From MFD01213-c1 sp963704405 (GTDB lineage: Bacteria; Planctomycetota; Phycisphaerae; Tepidisphaerales; Tepidisphaeraceae): DNA of 64,000 nt. How positions within the stretch are numbered: the stretch's first letter is position 1; each line of letters opens with the position of its first letter. The position numbers were made by a program, and so were the translations under genes. The stretch lies in the NCBI GenBank assembly GCA_963704405.1, contig OY969903.1, forward strand, positions 4,821,565-4,885,564. Reading direction: 5' to 3'. Below are positions 9,330-18,302 of the stretch, piece after piece. The notes under the pieces are model-generated. The model searched no databases. It had not been told where the DNA came from and worked only from the letters and a program-made list of their open reading frames with translations.

Positions 9330-11276
9330 ATGACGATTGGTGAAGACATGTTGGCCCGGGACGAGACAGGCCGCCTGCGTACGCGCATTGCGACCGTCTT
9401 TCCACACTCCCAGACCATCGTCACCCTCCCCGGCATCCACGCCACGCAGCGGCTTGCCTATGTCGATTCCATCAATCGCAAACGTATCGAAAACGGCCTG
9501 GGCCCGCTGACCGAAGAACAGGAGGACGACGCATTCTCCGACGCGGTGGATCTGGTTCTCGATGATGATGGCACTGTCCTGATCCGCCCGGACCCTGAAA
9601 ATATGGAGCTGGCGTTTGAAGCTGACGAATTGCTGCAGCAGTTTGTCTCCAAAAAGCGCATCAAGTTCCTCCACGTCCTCAATTCCCAGGTGCGCGACGC
9701 CATCAAACGTCGCGGCGAACGTTGGCGCATCAGCCCGCTCCCCCGCTCCGTCGATGATATGCACCGCATGATCACCAGCTCCCGAATCGGCATCGGTGGC
9801 CGGGAAATTTACTACTACAACAAAACCACCGGCACCCGCCTCCTTACCTGTCAGGAATTCTGCGGCTTGGCAAAATTGAATGACACCGACCTTCGCCTGC
9901 ATTTGGCCGAGATCGCCATGCACTGCCATCGCTGCAATCGTCTGGGGAACAATGAAGTCGACTTTTTCATGGCCGGCGACCCAACCCTGAAGGACGCCGT
10001 CCGCGATGAAACCCTCGCCTGCGGCGAGCCATTCGCCCTGCGCGATCGCTTTAACGCGCTGTGCGAACGCCTCTGCCGCTGTGTGCCCGCCGAATTTCAT
10101 AAAGACGATATCCGCAGCCCCGAATGGCGCGGCCAAATGTTCGACGCCCTCATTGGCCACACTGATAAAGAAGTCTCCGAAGAATCCCTGCTCGGTCTTA
10201 GCGCCGAATTTTTCATGCAGATCGAGTGGCTGCCGGGCGCTCGCATTGAGGAAGGCGAGCTCCTGCTCGATCCTGTATTTGAAGAAGAAGCCAATGATGG
10301 CGGTCCCTCCGAACAGCACATCACTGATGAGCGCGCCCGCGGATTCATCTTCAATTTCATCCGCGACTTCGGCGATCTCGAATACGTGAATATCGGCCGC
10401 GTCCCCGGTTCCCTTTCCAACCGCGAAGCAACGGCCGGTTGTCGCGGCGTATACCTCGCTGAGGTGAAGCAACGGGAGGCCGCCAAGGCGGTGCTCCGAA
10501 TCATCCGCATGCAGAAATGGGGCGTTCGCGAACATCTCGATGAAGGCAAAGACCTGCTGGCCTCCATCCTGGAAGCCGAAGAATACACGCAATATATTCT
10601 GGATCGCCGCCTGAGCTGCCGGCAGCTCGGCATGAATCTCACCCCGCGCACCGTTGCACGAAAACTTTCGGAGCGCTACTCCGGAGCCAACCGCCAGTAT
10701 CAGGGCAAATGGATTTACTCCACCTATTTCGAGCGGGATTATGTCCCCGGGCTGGCCACGGACAAAATTGCCCCATGCCGGCTCGAAAATGACGCCTTCG
10801 CCATCCGTCTCGCCCGCGTGCTCGGCCGGGCCGCCGCATCCAACCTCATTGTCGGCCGCACTAACATTCAGGGCAAAGTCATCTTTGATGATGGCGACGA
10901 AGTCGTCGTCGAAGACCAGCAAGGCCTCCCCTCAGAAATCGTCATTGCCGACCACACGGGCACCTTCGGTGACTATCGCCGCGATCTCCTGGACCTTGCC
11001 CCCGCTTATGCCACACCCATCAACAAACGCGCCTCCGCACTCCACGATATGAACGTTTTCGCCGATGCTTATCTCTCCGCGTTCGTCGAGCGCTTCATGC
11101 ACATCCAACGCGAATACATCAAGCGCAAGCGTGCCTTCGACACACTTTTTAAGCACCTCCAGCGCGATGAAGCCGGCAGCCTGTCCTATCGCTGGGAACG
11201 CGTACTCCAGCGCCTCGAAGGGGCCGATCCCATCAAACTCGCCGACAAAATTCGCCAGAACATCATTTCTCATTAG
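9330..11276 (+). CDS. conserved-looking 648-aa protein of unknown function
   Basis: Read from the ATG at 9330, which has a GGAG ten bases upstream; an in-frame GTG at 9300 is less likely. The protein is soluble, acidic and without signal peptide or membrane span. It has charged helical segments, a Cys/His pair of motifs (LTCQEFCGLAK and MHCHRCNRLG, around residues 170-210) that could bind a metal, and a Lys/Arg-rich C-terminal helix (QREYIKRKRAF). The protein is full length, with no sign of decay, and its base composition matches its neighbours. I do not recognise the family. The Cys/His cluster is the only functional hint. Confidence 0.6.
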   Translation: MTIGEDMLARDETGRLRTRIATVFPHSQTIVTLPGIHATQRLAYVDSINRKRIENGLGPLTEEQEDDAFSDAVDLVLDDDGTVLIRPDPENMELAFEADELLQQFVSKKRIKFLHVLNSQVRDAIKRRGERWRISPLPRSVDDMHRMITSSRIGIGGREIYYYNKTTGTRLLTCQEFCGLAKLNDTDLRLHLAEIAMHCHRCNRLGNNEVDFFMAGDPTLKDAVRDETLACGEPFALRDRFNALCERLCRCVPAEFHKDDIRSPEWRGQMFDALIGHTDKEVSEESLLGLSAEFFMQIEWLPGARIEEGELLLDPVFEEEANDGGPSEQHITDERARGFIFNFIRDFGDLEYVNIGRVPGSLSNREATAGCRGVYLAEVKQREAAKAVLRIIRMQKWGVREHLDEGKDLLASILEAEEYTQYILDRRLSCRQLGMNLTPRTVARKLSERYSGANRQYQGKWIYSTYFERDYVPGLATDKIAPCRLENDAFAIRLARVLGRAAASNLIVGRTNIQGKVIFDDGDEVVVEDQQGLPSEIVIADHTGTFGDYRRDLLDLAPAYATPINKRASALHDMNVFADAYLSAFVERFMHIQREYIKRKRAFDTLFKHLQRDEAGSLSYRWERVLQRLEGADPIKLADKIRQNIISH

Positions 11277-11317
11277 AATTCAGTGAACGATTCATTAGTC
11301 CGTCAGCGGGGAAGTGA

Positions 11318-12139
11318 ATGAGCGGGACAACCAAGCCAACCTTCGCCTGCTCAGCGTGCGGCAAGCGCTTCACGTGGAAACCAGAATTTACCGGCCGCAA
11401 AGTCGCCTGCAGTTGCGGCCACACATTCGCCGCCACGCTCGGCCTCGAATCCGCAAAAATGCAAGGCGACGTCTACGACATGGCCCAGCCCACCGTGTTC
11501 ACCGGCGAAAAATCTCCAACTGCAAAAACTCCAGCCGCCCCGCCACTCCTCCATTTGCCCCCCGTGAACTCGGCAAAACCCACAACCCTGAGCTCCGTTG
11601 CCACCGCATATCCGCGGCGAAAAAGTGCCCGCATAAATCTCGAAATCCAGGAACTCGATCCCGAAGCCGAACGTCCCTTCATCCATCTCTATTTCCCATG
11701 GATGCTCCTCATTTTCGGCGCGGTGGCGCGAGTTGTTGAAGTCATTCATTTCACCCAGGGCTCCATGCGGGCGGCGATTCTCCTGGTCATCATCGACATC
11801 CACCTTAACGCCCTGGTCATGATCGGCGGCGCCTTCATCGCCGCCGCAGTGCTCGGTGTAAACTTCGGCTCCCTCTCCCGCGCCTCGATCAAGCTTGCCG
11901 GCATCGCCATTTTCTCCGGCGCTGCCGCCGCCCTTGTCTCCTCCCTCGACCAAGCCTCCATCCGCGGCCTGATCATCGGGATGCATCTCGCGCTGCTTCT
12001 CTACTTTGCGCTTTTCTACGCCCTGTTCGATCTGGACCTGCAGGAATCCCTGACGACCGTCATCATCGTCTGGGCCTTGCAATGGGTTGTTGCCGTCGCG
12101 CTTTTATTCCCTTACCGCACCCGCCGCGTGATCGCTTAA
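11318..12139 (+). CDS. zinc-ribbon membrane protein
   Basis: 273 residues. The N-terminus holds a small zinc ribbon: CSACGKRF, then CSCGHTF about 15 residues later. A Pro/Ala linker and a C-terminal half with about five hydrophobic spans (from about residue 125) follow. Cytoplasmic zinc ribbons tethered to a Yip1-like helical membrane bundle are frequent in planctomycetes, where their role is unknown. The gene starts 42 bases after the unknown 648-aa gene and may share its transcript. Confidence 0.6.
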   Translation: MSGTTKPTFACSACGKRFTWKPEFTGRKVACSCGHTFAATLGLESAKMQGDVYDMAQPTVFTGEKSPTAKTPAAPPLLHLPPVNSAKPTTLSSVATAYPRRKSARINLEIQELDPEAERPFIHLYFPWMLLIFGAVARVVEVIHFTQGSMRAAILLVIIDIHLNALVMIGGAFIAAAVLGVNFGSLSRASIKLAGIAIFSGAAAALVSSLDQASIRGLIIGMHLALLLYFALFYALFDLDLQESLTTVIIVWALQWVVAVALLFPYRTRRVIA

Positions 12140-12200
12140 TGTTATTCCCGCATCGCCTCTTCGCACGCTTTCCACATCAGGCCATATCCTGTTCAATGCA

Positions 12201-13100
12201 ATGATGAACCAGCCGCCCCAAAAACCCCGTCCGCAAAACGCCTCATCAAAGGCGGCACAAAAAACGCCTTCCGCAACGAAACATCCCATAACAAAGCCCA
12301 CGACAACCCCTACCACCGACTGGGGCGAAGTTGCCGACTGGTACGACCAGCTTGTCGGTGAATCCGGCAGCGAATACCACCGCGAAGTGGTTCTGCCCAA
12401 CACCCTTCGCCTGCTCGCCGCCAAACCGGGGGAGCAAGCCCTCGATCTCGCCTGCGGCCAAGGCGTGCTTTGCCGCCTCCTCGCGGCCAAAGGCGTGGAA
12501 TCCACCGGCATCGACGCCGCCCCTGAATTAATCCGCGCCGCCCGCGATCGCGGCCCCGCCGCCAATCCTTCCATTGGCGCCGAACCCTCCGCCCCCATCC
12601 ATTACCAGGTCGCCGATGCCCGCGATATCACGTTCTTTCCCGCCAATCATTTTGATGCTGTGGCGTGCGTCCTCGCCATCCAAAATATCCATCCCATCGG
12701 GCCGGTCCTCACCGGTGCATCCCGCGTTCTCAAAGTCGGCGCCCGCCTGGTCCTGGTGATGATGCACCCCGCCTTTCGAGGCCCAAAAGAAACCCGGTGG
12801 GGTTGGGACGAATTGGAAAAAATCCAATACCGCCGCACCGACCGCTACCTGCTCCCCCGCAAAACTCCGATCGTCACCCACCCCGGAAAAGCCCCCGGAA
12901 AATACACATGGACCTTCCACAAGCCTATCGAGGCTTATGTCAAAGCCCTCCGCAACGCTGGTTTGCTCATCGACGCCATAGAAGAATGGCCCAGCCACAA
13001 AAAAAGCACCAGCGGACCCAGGGCCCCTGCCGAAAACATGGCGAGAGAAGAAATCCCCATGTTCATGGCAATCCGCGCGATCAAGGTAAATTTATCCTGA
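12201..13100 (+). CDS. class I SAM-dependent methyltransferase
   Basis: 299 residues. After a low-complexity Lys/Pro/Thr-rich N-terminus of about 40 residues comes a Rossmann methyltransferase domain (Methyltransf_11 type). Motif I is ALDLACGQGVLCRLL, with an acidic residue ending the second strand in STGIDAAPELI. The later motif DAVACVLAIQNI and a post-motif helix follow. The substrate cannot be told from sequence; small molecules or quinone-like compounds are the common targets of this subgroup. It runs convergently towards rsmG, with 34 bases between the stops. Confidence 0.75.
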   Translation: MMNQPPQKPRPQNASSKAAQKTPSATKHPITKPTTTPTTDWGEVADWYDQLVGESGSEYHREVVLPNTLRLLAAKPGEQALDLACGQGVLCRLLAAKGVESTGIDAAPELIRAARDRGPAANPSIGAEPSAPIHYQVADARDITFFPANHFDAVACVLAIQNIHPIGPVLTGASRVLKVGARLVLVMMHPAFRGPKETRWGWDELEKIQYRRTDRYLLPRKTPIVTHPGKAPGKYTWTFHKPIEAYVKALRNAGLLIDAIEEWPSHKKSTSGPRAPAENMAREEIPMFMAIRAIKVNLS

Positions 13101-13134
13101 GTGAAGCACTGCACGTACCCATGCGCGGAAGAGG

Positions 13135-13905
13135 TTAAGCAAATTCACTCAGCGGCCTTCCCTTAGCCGCCGTCGCCGCCCGCGGAAACCGCGCATCCGT
13201 CTTACCGACCTTAGGAATCGCAACGATCACGCGATGCTCTGACTCGGGGAGATCAACGGGGTGAACGACCGCAGGTCCGCCTTTAAGCAGTCGGATAACC
13301 TTTTCAGCCGCCGGCAGTTCCTGGGTAATTTTCTGCCCCTTCATCGCCAGCACCATTCCCCCCTTTCGCACCAGTGGCAGACACCACTCGGCCAGCCAAT
13401 CCAGCGAAGCAACCGCGCGGGCCGTAACGATATCAAACGATTCCCGCATCTCCCCGGATGCGGCATCCTCGGCCCGCAGATCCATCACCTGAACGTTCTC
13501 CAGGTCCAGCGTTGCGGTCGTCTCGCGCAAAAATGCCGCCTTCTTTTTGGTGGCTTCGATGAGCGTTATCTGCACATCCGGCCGACTGATGGCGAGCGGA
13601 ATGCCTGGCACGCCTCCGCCGCTCCCGATATCCGCGAGCCGGTGCGGCCCAGCCGGAAGATACGGCAGGAGCGTGAGCGCATCAGCGATGTGACTCAGTT
13701 CCGCCGCCGCCCGGTTGGTAATGCGCGTCAGGTTCATCGTCTGATTGGCGGCATCGAGCAGGTCGAGGTAGTGAGAAAAAAGCGCATGTTGCGACTCGGT
13801 AAAAGTGAGATTGGCGCGGGAGGCCAGTGTGGTCCAGAGGAAGTTCATGTTATGCGAGTGGCTCGAAGAGCGTCGAATCGAGTTCGCCGAAGTTTCGTGC
13901 TGCAT
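13135..13905 (-). CDS. rsmG: 16S rRNA (guanine-527-N7)-methyltransferase RsmG
   Basis: RsmG (GidB) methylates N7 of G527 in 16S rRNA using SAM. The N-terminal MNLTRITN segment and the SAM motif LADIGSGGGVPGIPLAI, followed by ITLIEATKKKAAFL, are diagnostic. FDIVTARAVASL is the family's strand-5 region and LAMKGQ its substrate-side loop. The start at 13905 overlaps the GH35 stop (TGATG), suggesting coupling. An in-frame ATG at 13848 gives a more typical N-terminus (MNFLWTTL) and 237 residues, so the true start is open. Loss of RsmG commonly gives low-level streptomycin resistance. Confidence 0.92.
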   Translation of the reverse strand: MQHETSANSIRRSSSHSHNMNFLWTTLASRANLTFTESQHALFSHYLDLLDAANQTMNLTRITNRAAAELSHIADALTLLPYLPAGPHRLADIGSGGGVPGIPLAISRPDVQITLIEATKKKAAFLRETTATLDLENVQVMDLRAEDAASGEMRESFDIVTARAVASLDWLAEWCLPLVRKGGMVLAMKGQKITQELPAAEKVIRLLKGGPAVVHPVDLPESEHRVIVAIPKVGKTDARFPRAATAAKGRPLSEFA

Positions 13906-16603
13906 CAGGACTTCAACTCGGCCAAATTCGCATAAGGCAACACCTCGGCCGATTTCAGCTTCGCGCCCTCAGTCGGCCGCAATGAAATCGTCAGCACATT
14001 TGTTTTGCCTGGCCCAAAGTGAAGCCAGCATTCGGGGAGATAGAAATCGCGCTGCGGCCCCTGTTGCCACCATCGCCCGAGGGGATGGCCGTTAAGATAA
14101 AGGAACCCATTGCCAACCGCCGACAGGTTGATTTTCCAGGGTACCCATTGCGTAGCCTTGGGGGCAGGCAATTCAAACTTCACCCGGTACCACGTGAGCA
14201 GCGGCGTATTCTCTTCCGACGCCGCCGAATTATCCAGCTTAACGGTTTGCCAGGAGGAATCATCCAATGTCTCATCAAACCATTTCCCGGAAATGCCGGC
14301 GGTTTGGTCCGAGAGTTCCCACTGCGCAGGGATCGCCGGGCCTTCGCTTTCCAACCGGGCGTGTTGGGCAAGTCCGCCTGCGCCATCTTTATTGACGACG
14401 ACAACGGCAATCAGATTTTTGCCGGGGTGCAGCGCCTTGGCGATTTCAAAGCGCCGGGCGCGGTCCCATTCGTGGGATTCGCCGATCTTTTCACCGTTGA
14501 TGTAAACAGTCCCGTCCTCATCAACCCGGCCGAGCGTCAGCGCCTTAGGCATTTTCAGATCAGCGGCGGTGAGTTCAATTGACGTGCGGAAGATGCCGGT
14601 TTGCTTCGCCGTCAGCGTGCCTTCCGTGCCGGTTACATCGACGGCCGGCCACGCGGCATCGTCGACCTTATCTGTGGTGTCTTCGTTACGCAGTTTGCCT
14701 TCGACGAGCTTCATACGCCAATCGGTGAGTTCCCGGGCGCGGTGTCGGATCGTTCGATTTTGAGCTCGGTGATTCCGCCGCGTTTTTCCATCTCGCGGCC
14801 ATTGCCGTTGGCGCGGCCCCAGTTCTCGTAGAGACCCACGAGTTGTCCACCACCGTCGGCAGAGGTAAGCGTGTAATTGCCCTGATCTTTGTCAGGGTGG
14901 ATGCGTTTGCCGTTAAGCTGCCACGCGGCCCAGTCCTTACCAAGCGGGCGGCCAGAGAAGCCAACACGCTCACCTGGCATCGCTGAAAGCTGCGGCACCG
15001 TAGCGCGATAATAAATAAATCCGCGGTTGAAAATGCCCGCGTCTTCCTCGCTCTCGCCTGGCTGAATTGGCTTCCATTGCGTCGGGCCGGAATCAACCTG
15101 CATGCGGGCTTCGGTGATCTTCACGGGAGTGGGCAGGTCCGTCGGGGCCGGCCGCGCGGGGCCTTCGACGGCCTTGGGATACCAGGTGCCCGCGGCATCG
15201 CTAGTGGCCTGAGGCGGAAGATAAAGCACCTTTGAACCAAATGACCCCAGCTCATAAGCAGCCGTGATCTGGACAGAATCCGGGGCAGCGGTCTGCAGCT
15301 TGATCTGCCCTTGCTTGGCGCCTTTGCGGGCATCCGTGCGGACAAAGACAAATCTGCTTCCATCACCCGCGCGGCGGACAGCGACAGACACATCCGGATC
15401 AATTTCCCCCTGCAATTCAAATTTTTCAGCCGTTGCGCGCACGAGCTGCGCCGAATGCTCTTTGAGGAAATTGCCCAGCGCCTGCACGGCGAAATATCGA
15501 GCGGTCACGCCACCCGATTCGCGAACCGGCGCATCATAATCATATGTAGTCGTCAGCCCGGCGGCGGCCCAATCGCCTAAGTTAGTCCCGCCGAATCCCA
15601 TGTAATAACTGGTTGAAGTAAAGCCATGTTCCCACGCAAACAGCGTGACATGGTTGATATGCGAAGCGTCAAAGCCCTGCTCTTCGCTCAGCTTTCCACC
15701 CACCTGCGCGAACCAGCCGCCCTGCAGCTCACTGATCATGCGGAATTTTTCCGGCTGGTAGGTCTCCAGCATCGTGATGTCGCGGCCCATGTTCGCCGAG
15801 CTGAATTTGGGATAGGTGTTGCGGGTTTCAATCACATTCTGCACCAGGTAATCATCCTTGCGGAACTCGGCGTTGCTGGTGACGCACGTGGTGAGCGGCA
15901 CATCAATCCCCAGATCGCGCGAAGTATGTGCGAGAAAATCGAGCTGGCGCAGCTTCACGTCGACCGGCTGCTGGCTGTAGTTGTATTCGTTTTCAATCTG
16001 CCAAAGGATGATGCCCGTCTTCCCTGCCGGGCGATGAGTGATCTGAAACGGGACAGCGACCCTGGCGACAGCGGTGTACCAATGTTTTGACCAAGCCAGA
16101 TAATTAGGTTCGTCGCCGCGCAGCCAGACCTTGGTGTAATCGGCCGGCTTTTCGGTCAGCAGCCACTGCGGATAACCGCCGCCGTCCCATTCAGCGCAGA
16201 TATACGGGCCGGGGCGCAGATAAATGTAAAAGCCGAACTCGTCGGTCGCCATGGCCAGCCAATCCTGCAGATCGGTCATGTCCAACTTCGAAAAATCCTC
16301 GACCCCCGACGGCTTGGACCGCTCGTGCCAATTCCACGCGGCGTATGTTTCAAGCGTATTGAAGCCCGCCTCCTTCAGCTTCCGAAAACGCTCCGGCCAA
16401 AGCTCCTTCGGACAGCGGAAGTAATGAAAAGCCCCACTGAAAATAAGCGTGTCTTTGCCGTCAATCGTGAGACACTGCTTGTCATATTTAATGCGCGAGG
16501 CATCGGCGGCAGAAGCCGATTGCCCGTCAAGGCCAACACAGGCGCCGAAAGCGAGCGCGGCGATCATCAGCCACTTGCGGCAAAGCATGAGGGTGCGGTT
16601 CAA
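13905..16603 (-). CDS. exported GH35 beta-galactosidase, frameshifted near 14737
   Basis: Hydrolyses terminal beta-galactosides in the periplasm or outside the cell. A signal peptide (about residues 1-32, ending SASAA) precedes the TIM barrel. FSGAFHYFRCP is the conserved GH35 entry. IILWQIENEYNY holds the acid/base Glu, and MISELQGGW holds the probable nucleophile. The first frame stops at 14711. The second (to 13905) carries the beta-sandwich domains, including the substrate-side motif NGHPLGRWWQQGPQ. Just before the break the other frame reads ARELTDWRMKLVEGKL, a seamless join, so one base is missing in the GCGC string at 14737-14741. The two frames also overlap by ATGA. The corrected length, about 900 residues, suits the family. 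Confidence 0.85.
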
Positions 16604-16928
16604 GATTATTCCTCGTTGGTGAGTTCCTCGTCAGCCGTTATGTACAATCGCGGGAGCGTAAGGTTGCCTCCGAGTGGTTGTCAATTCTTTCCCAGCAGTG
16701 ATGGAACGCCAACAGATCAAAACGCGGATGGTAACTCATGTGGAGGACAATCTGTCGATTTATGCATGGGTTCACCACAATGTCCCGCGAGCCGGGAGAA
16801 ATACGTTGGAAGGGTAAGTGTTTCTTTGTAGCTGTATTTAAGGCACGGAATTTGAAATAATCTGATGCTGCTGAACACTTCTACCTTTAGGAAAATTTCT
16901 TTGTGACGCAGCGAGGGCGAGTGATTTC
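16604..16928. other. divergent intergenic region
   Basis: Separates the GH35 gene (minus) from the efflux operon (plus), so it should hold both promoters. No clear operator, riboswitch or terminator was seen. No regulator gene lies beside the efflux operon. Confidence 0.4.
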
Positions 16929-18302
16929 ATGACGCATGTCGATGTGAATAATTCGATGGTGAATAAAACACCGGTGCCGCCGCCCCAACCGGCAGCGACA
17001 GCGCACCCGGCACAGGATGCAGGCAAGTTGAGCCTGTGGTGGGTGTGGGTACTTTTAATTTGTGCCGCGGGTATCGGCGGATATTTGGCATATGCACATT
17101 TTTATTTGAATGGCTCCAAGGCCGGCGCACCGGCGGCGGATGCGGCAAACCGGGCGCTGCCGGTGGTTGGTGTAGCCGCGAAGCGCGGTGATCTGGATAT
17201 TTATCTGACCGGCCTCGGTACGGTGACACCGCTGAATACGGTAACGATCCGATCGCGCGTCGATGGTCAGATCGACAAGATCGCATTTGAGGAAGGGCAG
17301 ATCCTTCATCAAGGCGATCTGCTCGCCGAGATCGATCCCCGTCCGTTCGAAGTCCAACTCGCACAGGCCGCCGGCCAGATGGCCAAGGATCTCGCGGAAC
17401 TGAAAAACGCGATGAGCAATGTAGATCGCGACAAACAGGCAAAGGATGCGATCTCCGCCCAGCAGGCCGACACCGATCAGGCAACAGCCAGCCAGCTCCA
17501 GGCATCGGTAAAAATTGATCAGGGGCAGATTGATAACGCCCAGCTTCAACTCACCTACAGCAAAATCACCTCGCCCATCACCGGCCGCATCGGCCTGCGG
17601 CTGGTGGACGTGGGCAACATCGTCCACGCCTCCGATCAAAACGGCCTGGCCGTCATCACGCAGCTTCAGCCGATCACAGTGGTGTTTACCCTCGCTGAAG
17701 ACAGTATCGCCCAGGTGCAACATGCAATGTCGACAGGCAGCGCGCTGAAGGTCGACGCCTATGACCACCTCGACAAAACCAAACTGGCCACCGGCACGTT
17801 GCTGGCAATTGACAACCAGATCGATCCCAACAGCGGAACCGTAAAGCTCAAGGCGCTGATCGAGAACAAAAACAGCGAGCTGTTTCCAAACCAGTTTGTC
17901 AATGCGCATATCCTCGTTGATACCATCAAGAATGCGGTGCTGGTTCCCGCCGCCGCGATTCAGCGCGGCGTGCAATCCACCTTTGTCTACGCTGTCAACT
18001 CCGACCAGGCCGTCGAGATGCGCGATGTCACGCTCGGGCCCACACAAAACGATATTACGGTAGTGACGAGCGGACTGGAGCCGGGAGATATCGTCGTGAC
18101 GGACGGCGTAGACAAGTTGCAGGACAAGATGAAGGTTGCTGTCCGCCGCAGCGATCTGAATTCAAATTCGTCCGGTGCCCGTAGCCAGTCGCCCGCTGCT
18201 GCGGATAATTCCAATACGAACCCCGCCACAAATCCGAGCGACGGCCCAGTTGGAACTGACACCGCCACCGCCCCGCACGCGCATCGGAAGAAGAGTCAAT
18301 GA
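16929..18302 (+). CDS. mdtA: RND efflux periplasmic adaptor (MdtA-like)
   Basis: Membrane-fusion protein that links an inner-membrane RND pump to the outer membrane. 457 residues: a cytoplasmic Pro-rich start, one membrane anchor (about residues 40-60), the first half of a lipoyl hairpin (VDGQIDKIAFEEGQILHQGDLL), a coiled-coil hairpin (about 140-200) and the second lipoyl half (ITSPITGRIGLRLVDVGNIV). The beta-barrel and membrane-proximal domain (VPAAAIQRGVQSTFVYAV) follow. The C-terminus is a low-complexity Ser/Asn/Ala tail. It overlaps the next gene by ATGA. One adaptor followed by two RND genes is the MdtABC arrangement. Confidence 0.88.
   Translation: MTHVDVNNSMVNKTPVPPPQPAATAHPAQDAGKLSLWWVWVLLICAAGIGGYLAYAHFYLNGSKAGAPAADAANRALPVVGVAAKRGDLDIYLTGLGTVTPLNTVTIRSRVDGQIDKIAFEEGQILHQGDLLAEIDPRPFEVQLAQAAGQMAKDLAELKNAMSNVDRDKQAKDAISAQQADTDQATASQLQASVKIDQGQIDNAQLQLTYSKITSPITGRIGLRLVDVGNIVHASDQNGLAVITQLQPITVVFTLAEDSIAQVQHAMSTGSALKVDAYDHLDKTKLATGTLLAIDNQIDPNSGTVKLKALIENKNSELFPNQFVNAHILVDTIKNAVLVPAAAIQRGVQSTFVYAVNSDQAVEMRDVTLGPTQNDITVVTSGLEPGDIVVTDGVDKLQDKMKVAVRRSDLNSNSSGARSQSPAAADNSNTNPATNPSDGPVGTDTATAPHAHRKKSQ

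Noticed and set aside
9258..10922. 554-aa minus-strand gene
   Set aside because: Mirror frame of the plus-strand gene at 9330; no start signal, and composition typical of an antisense frame.
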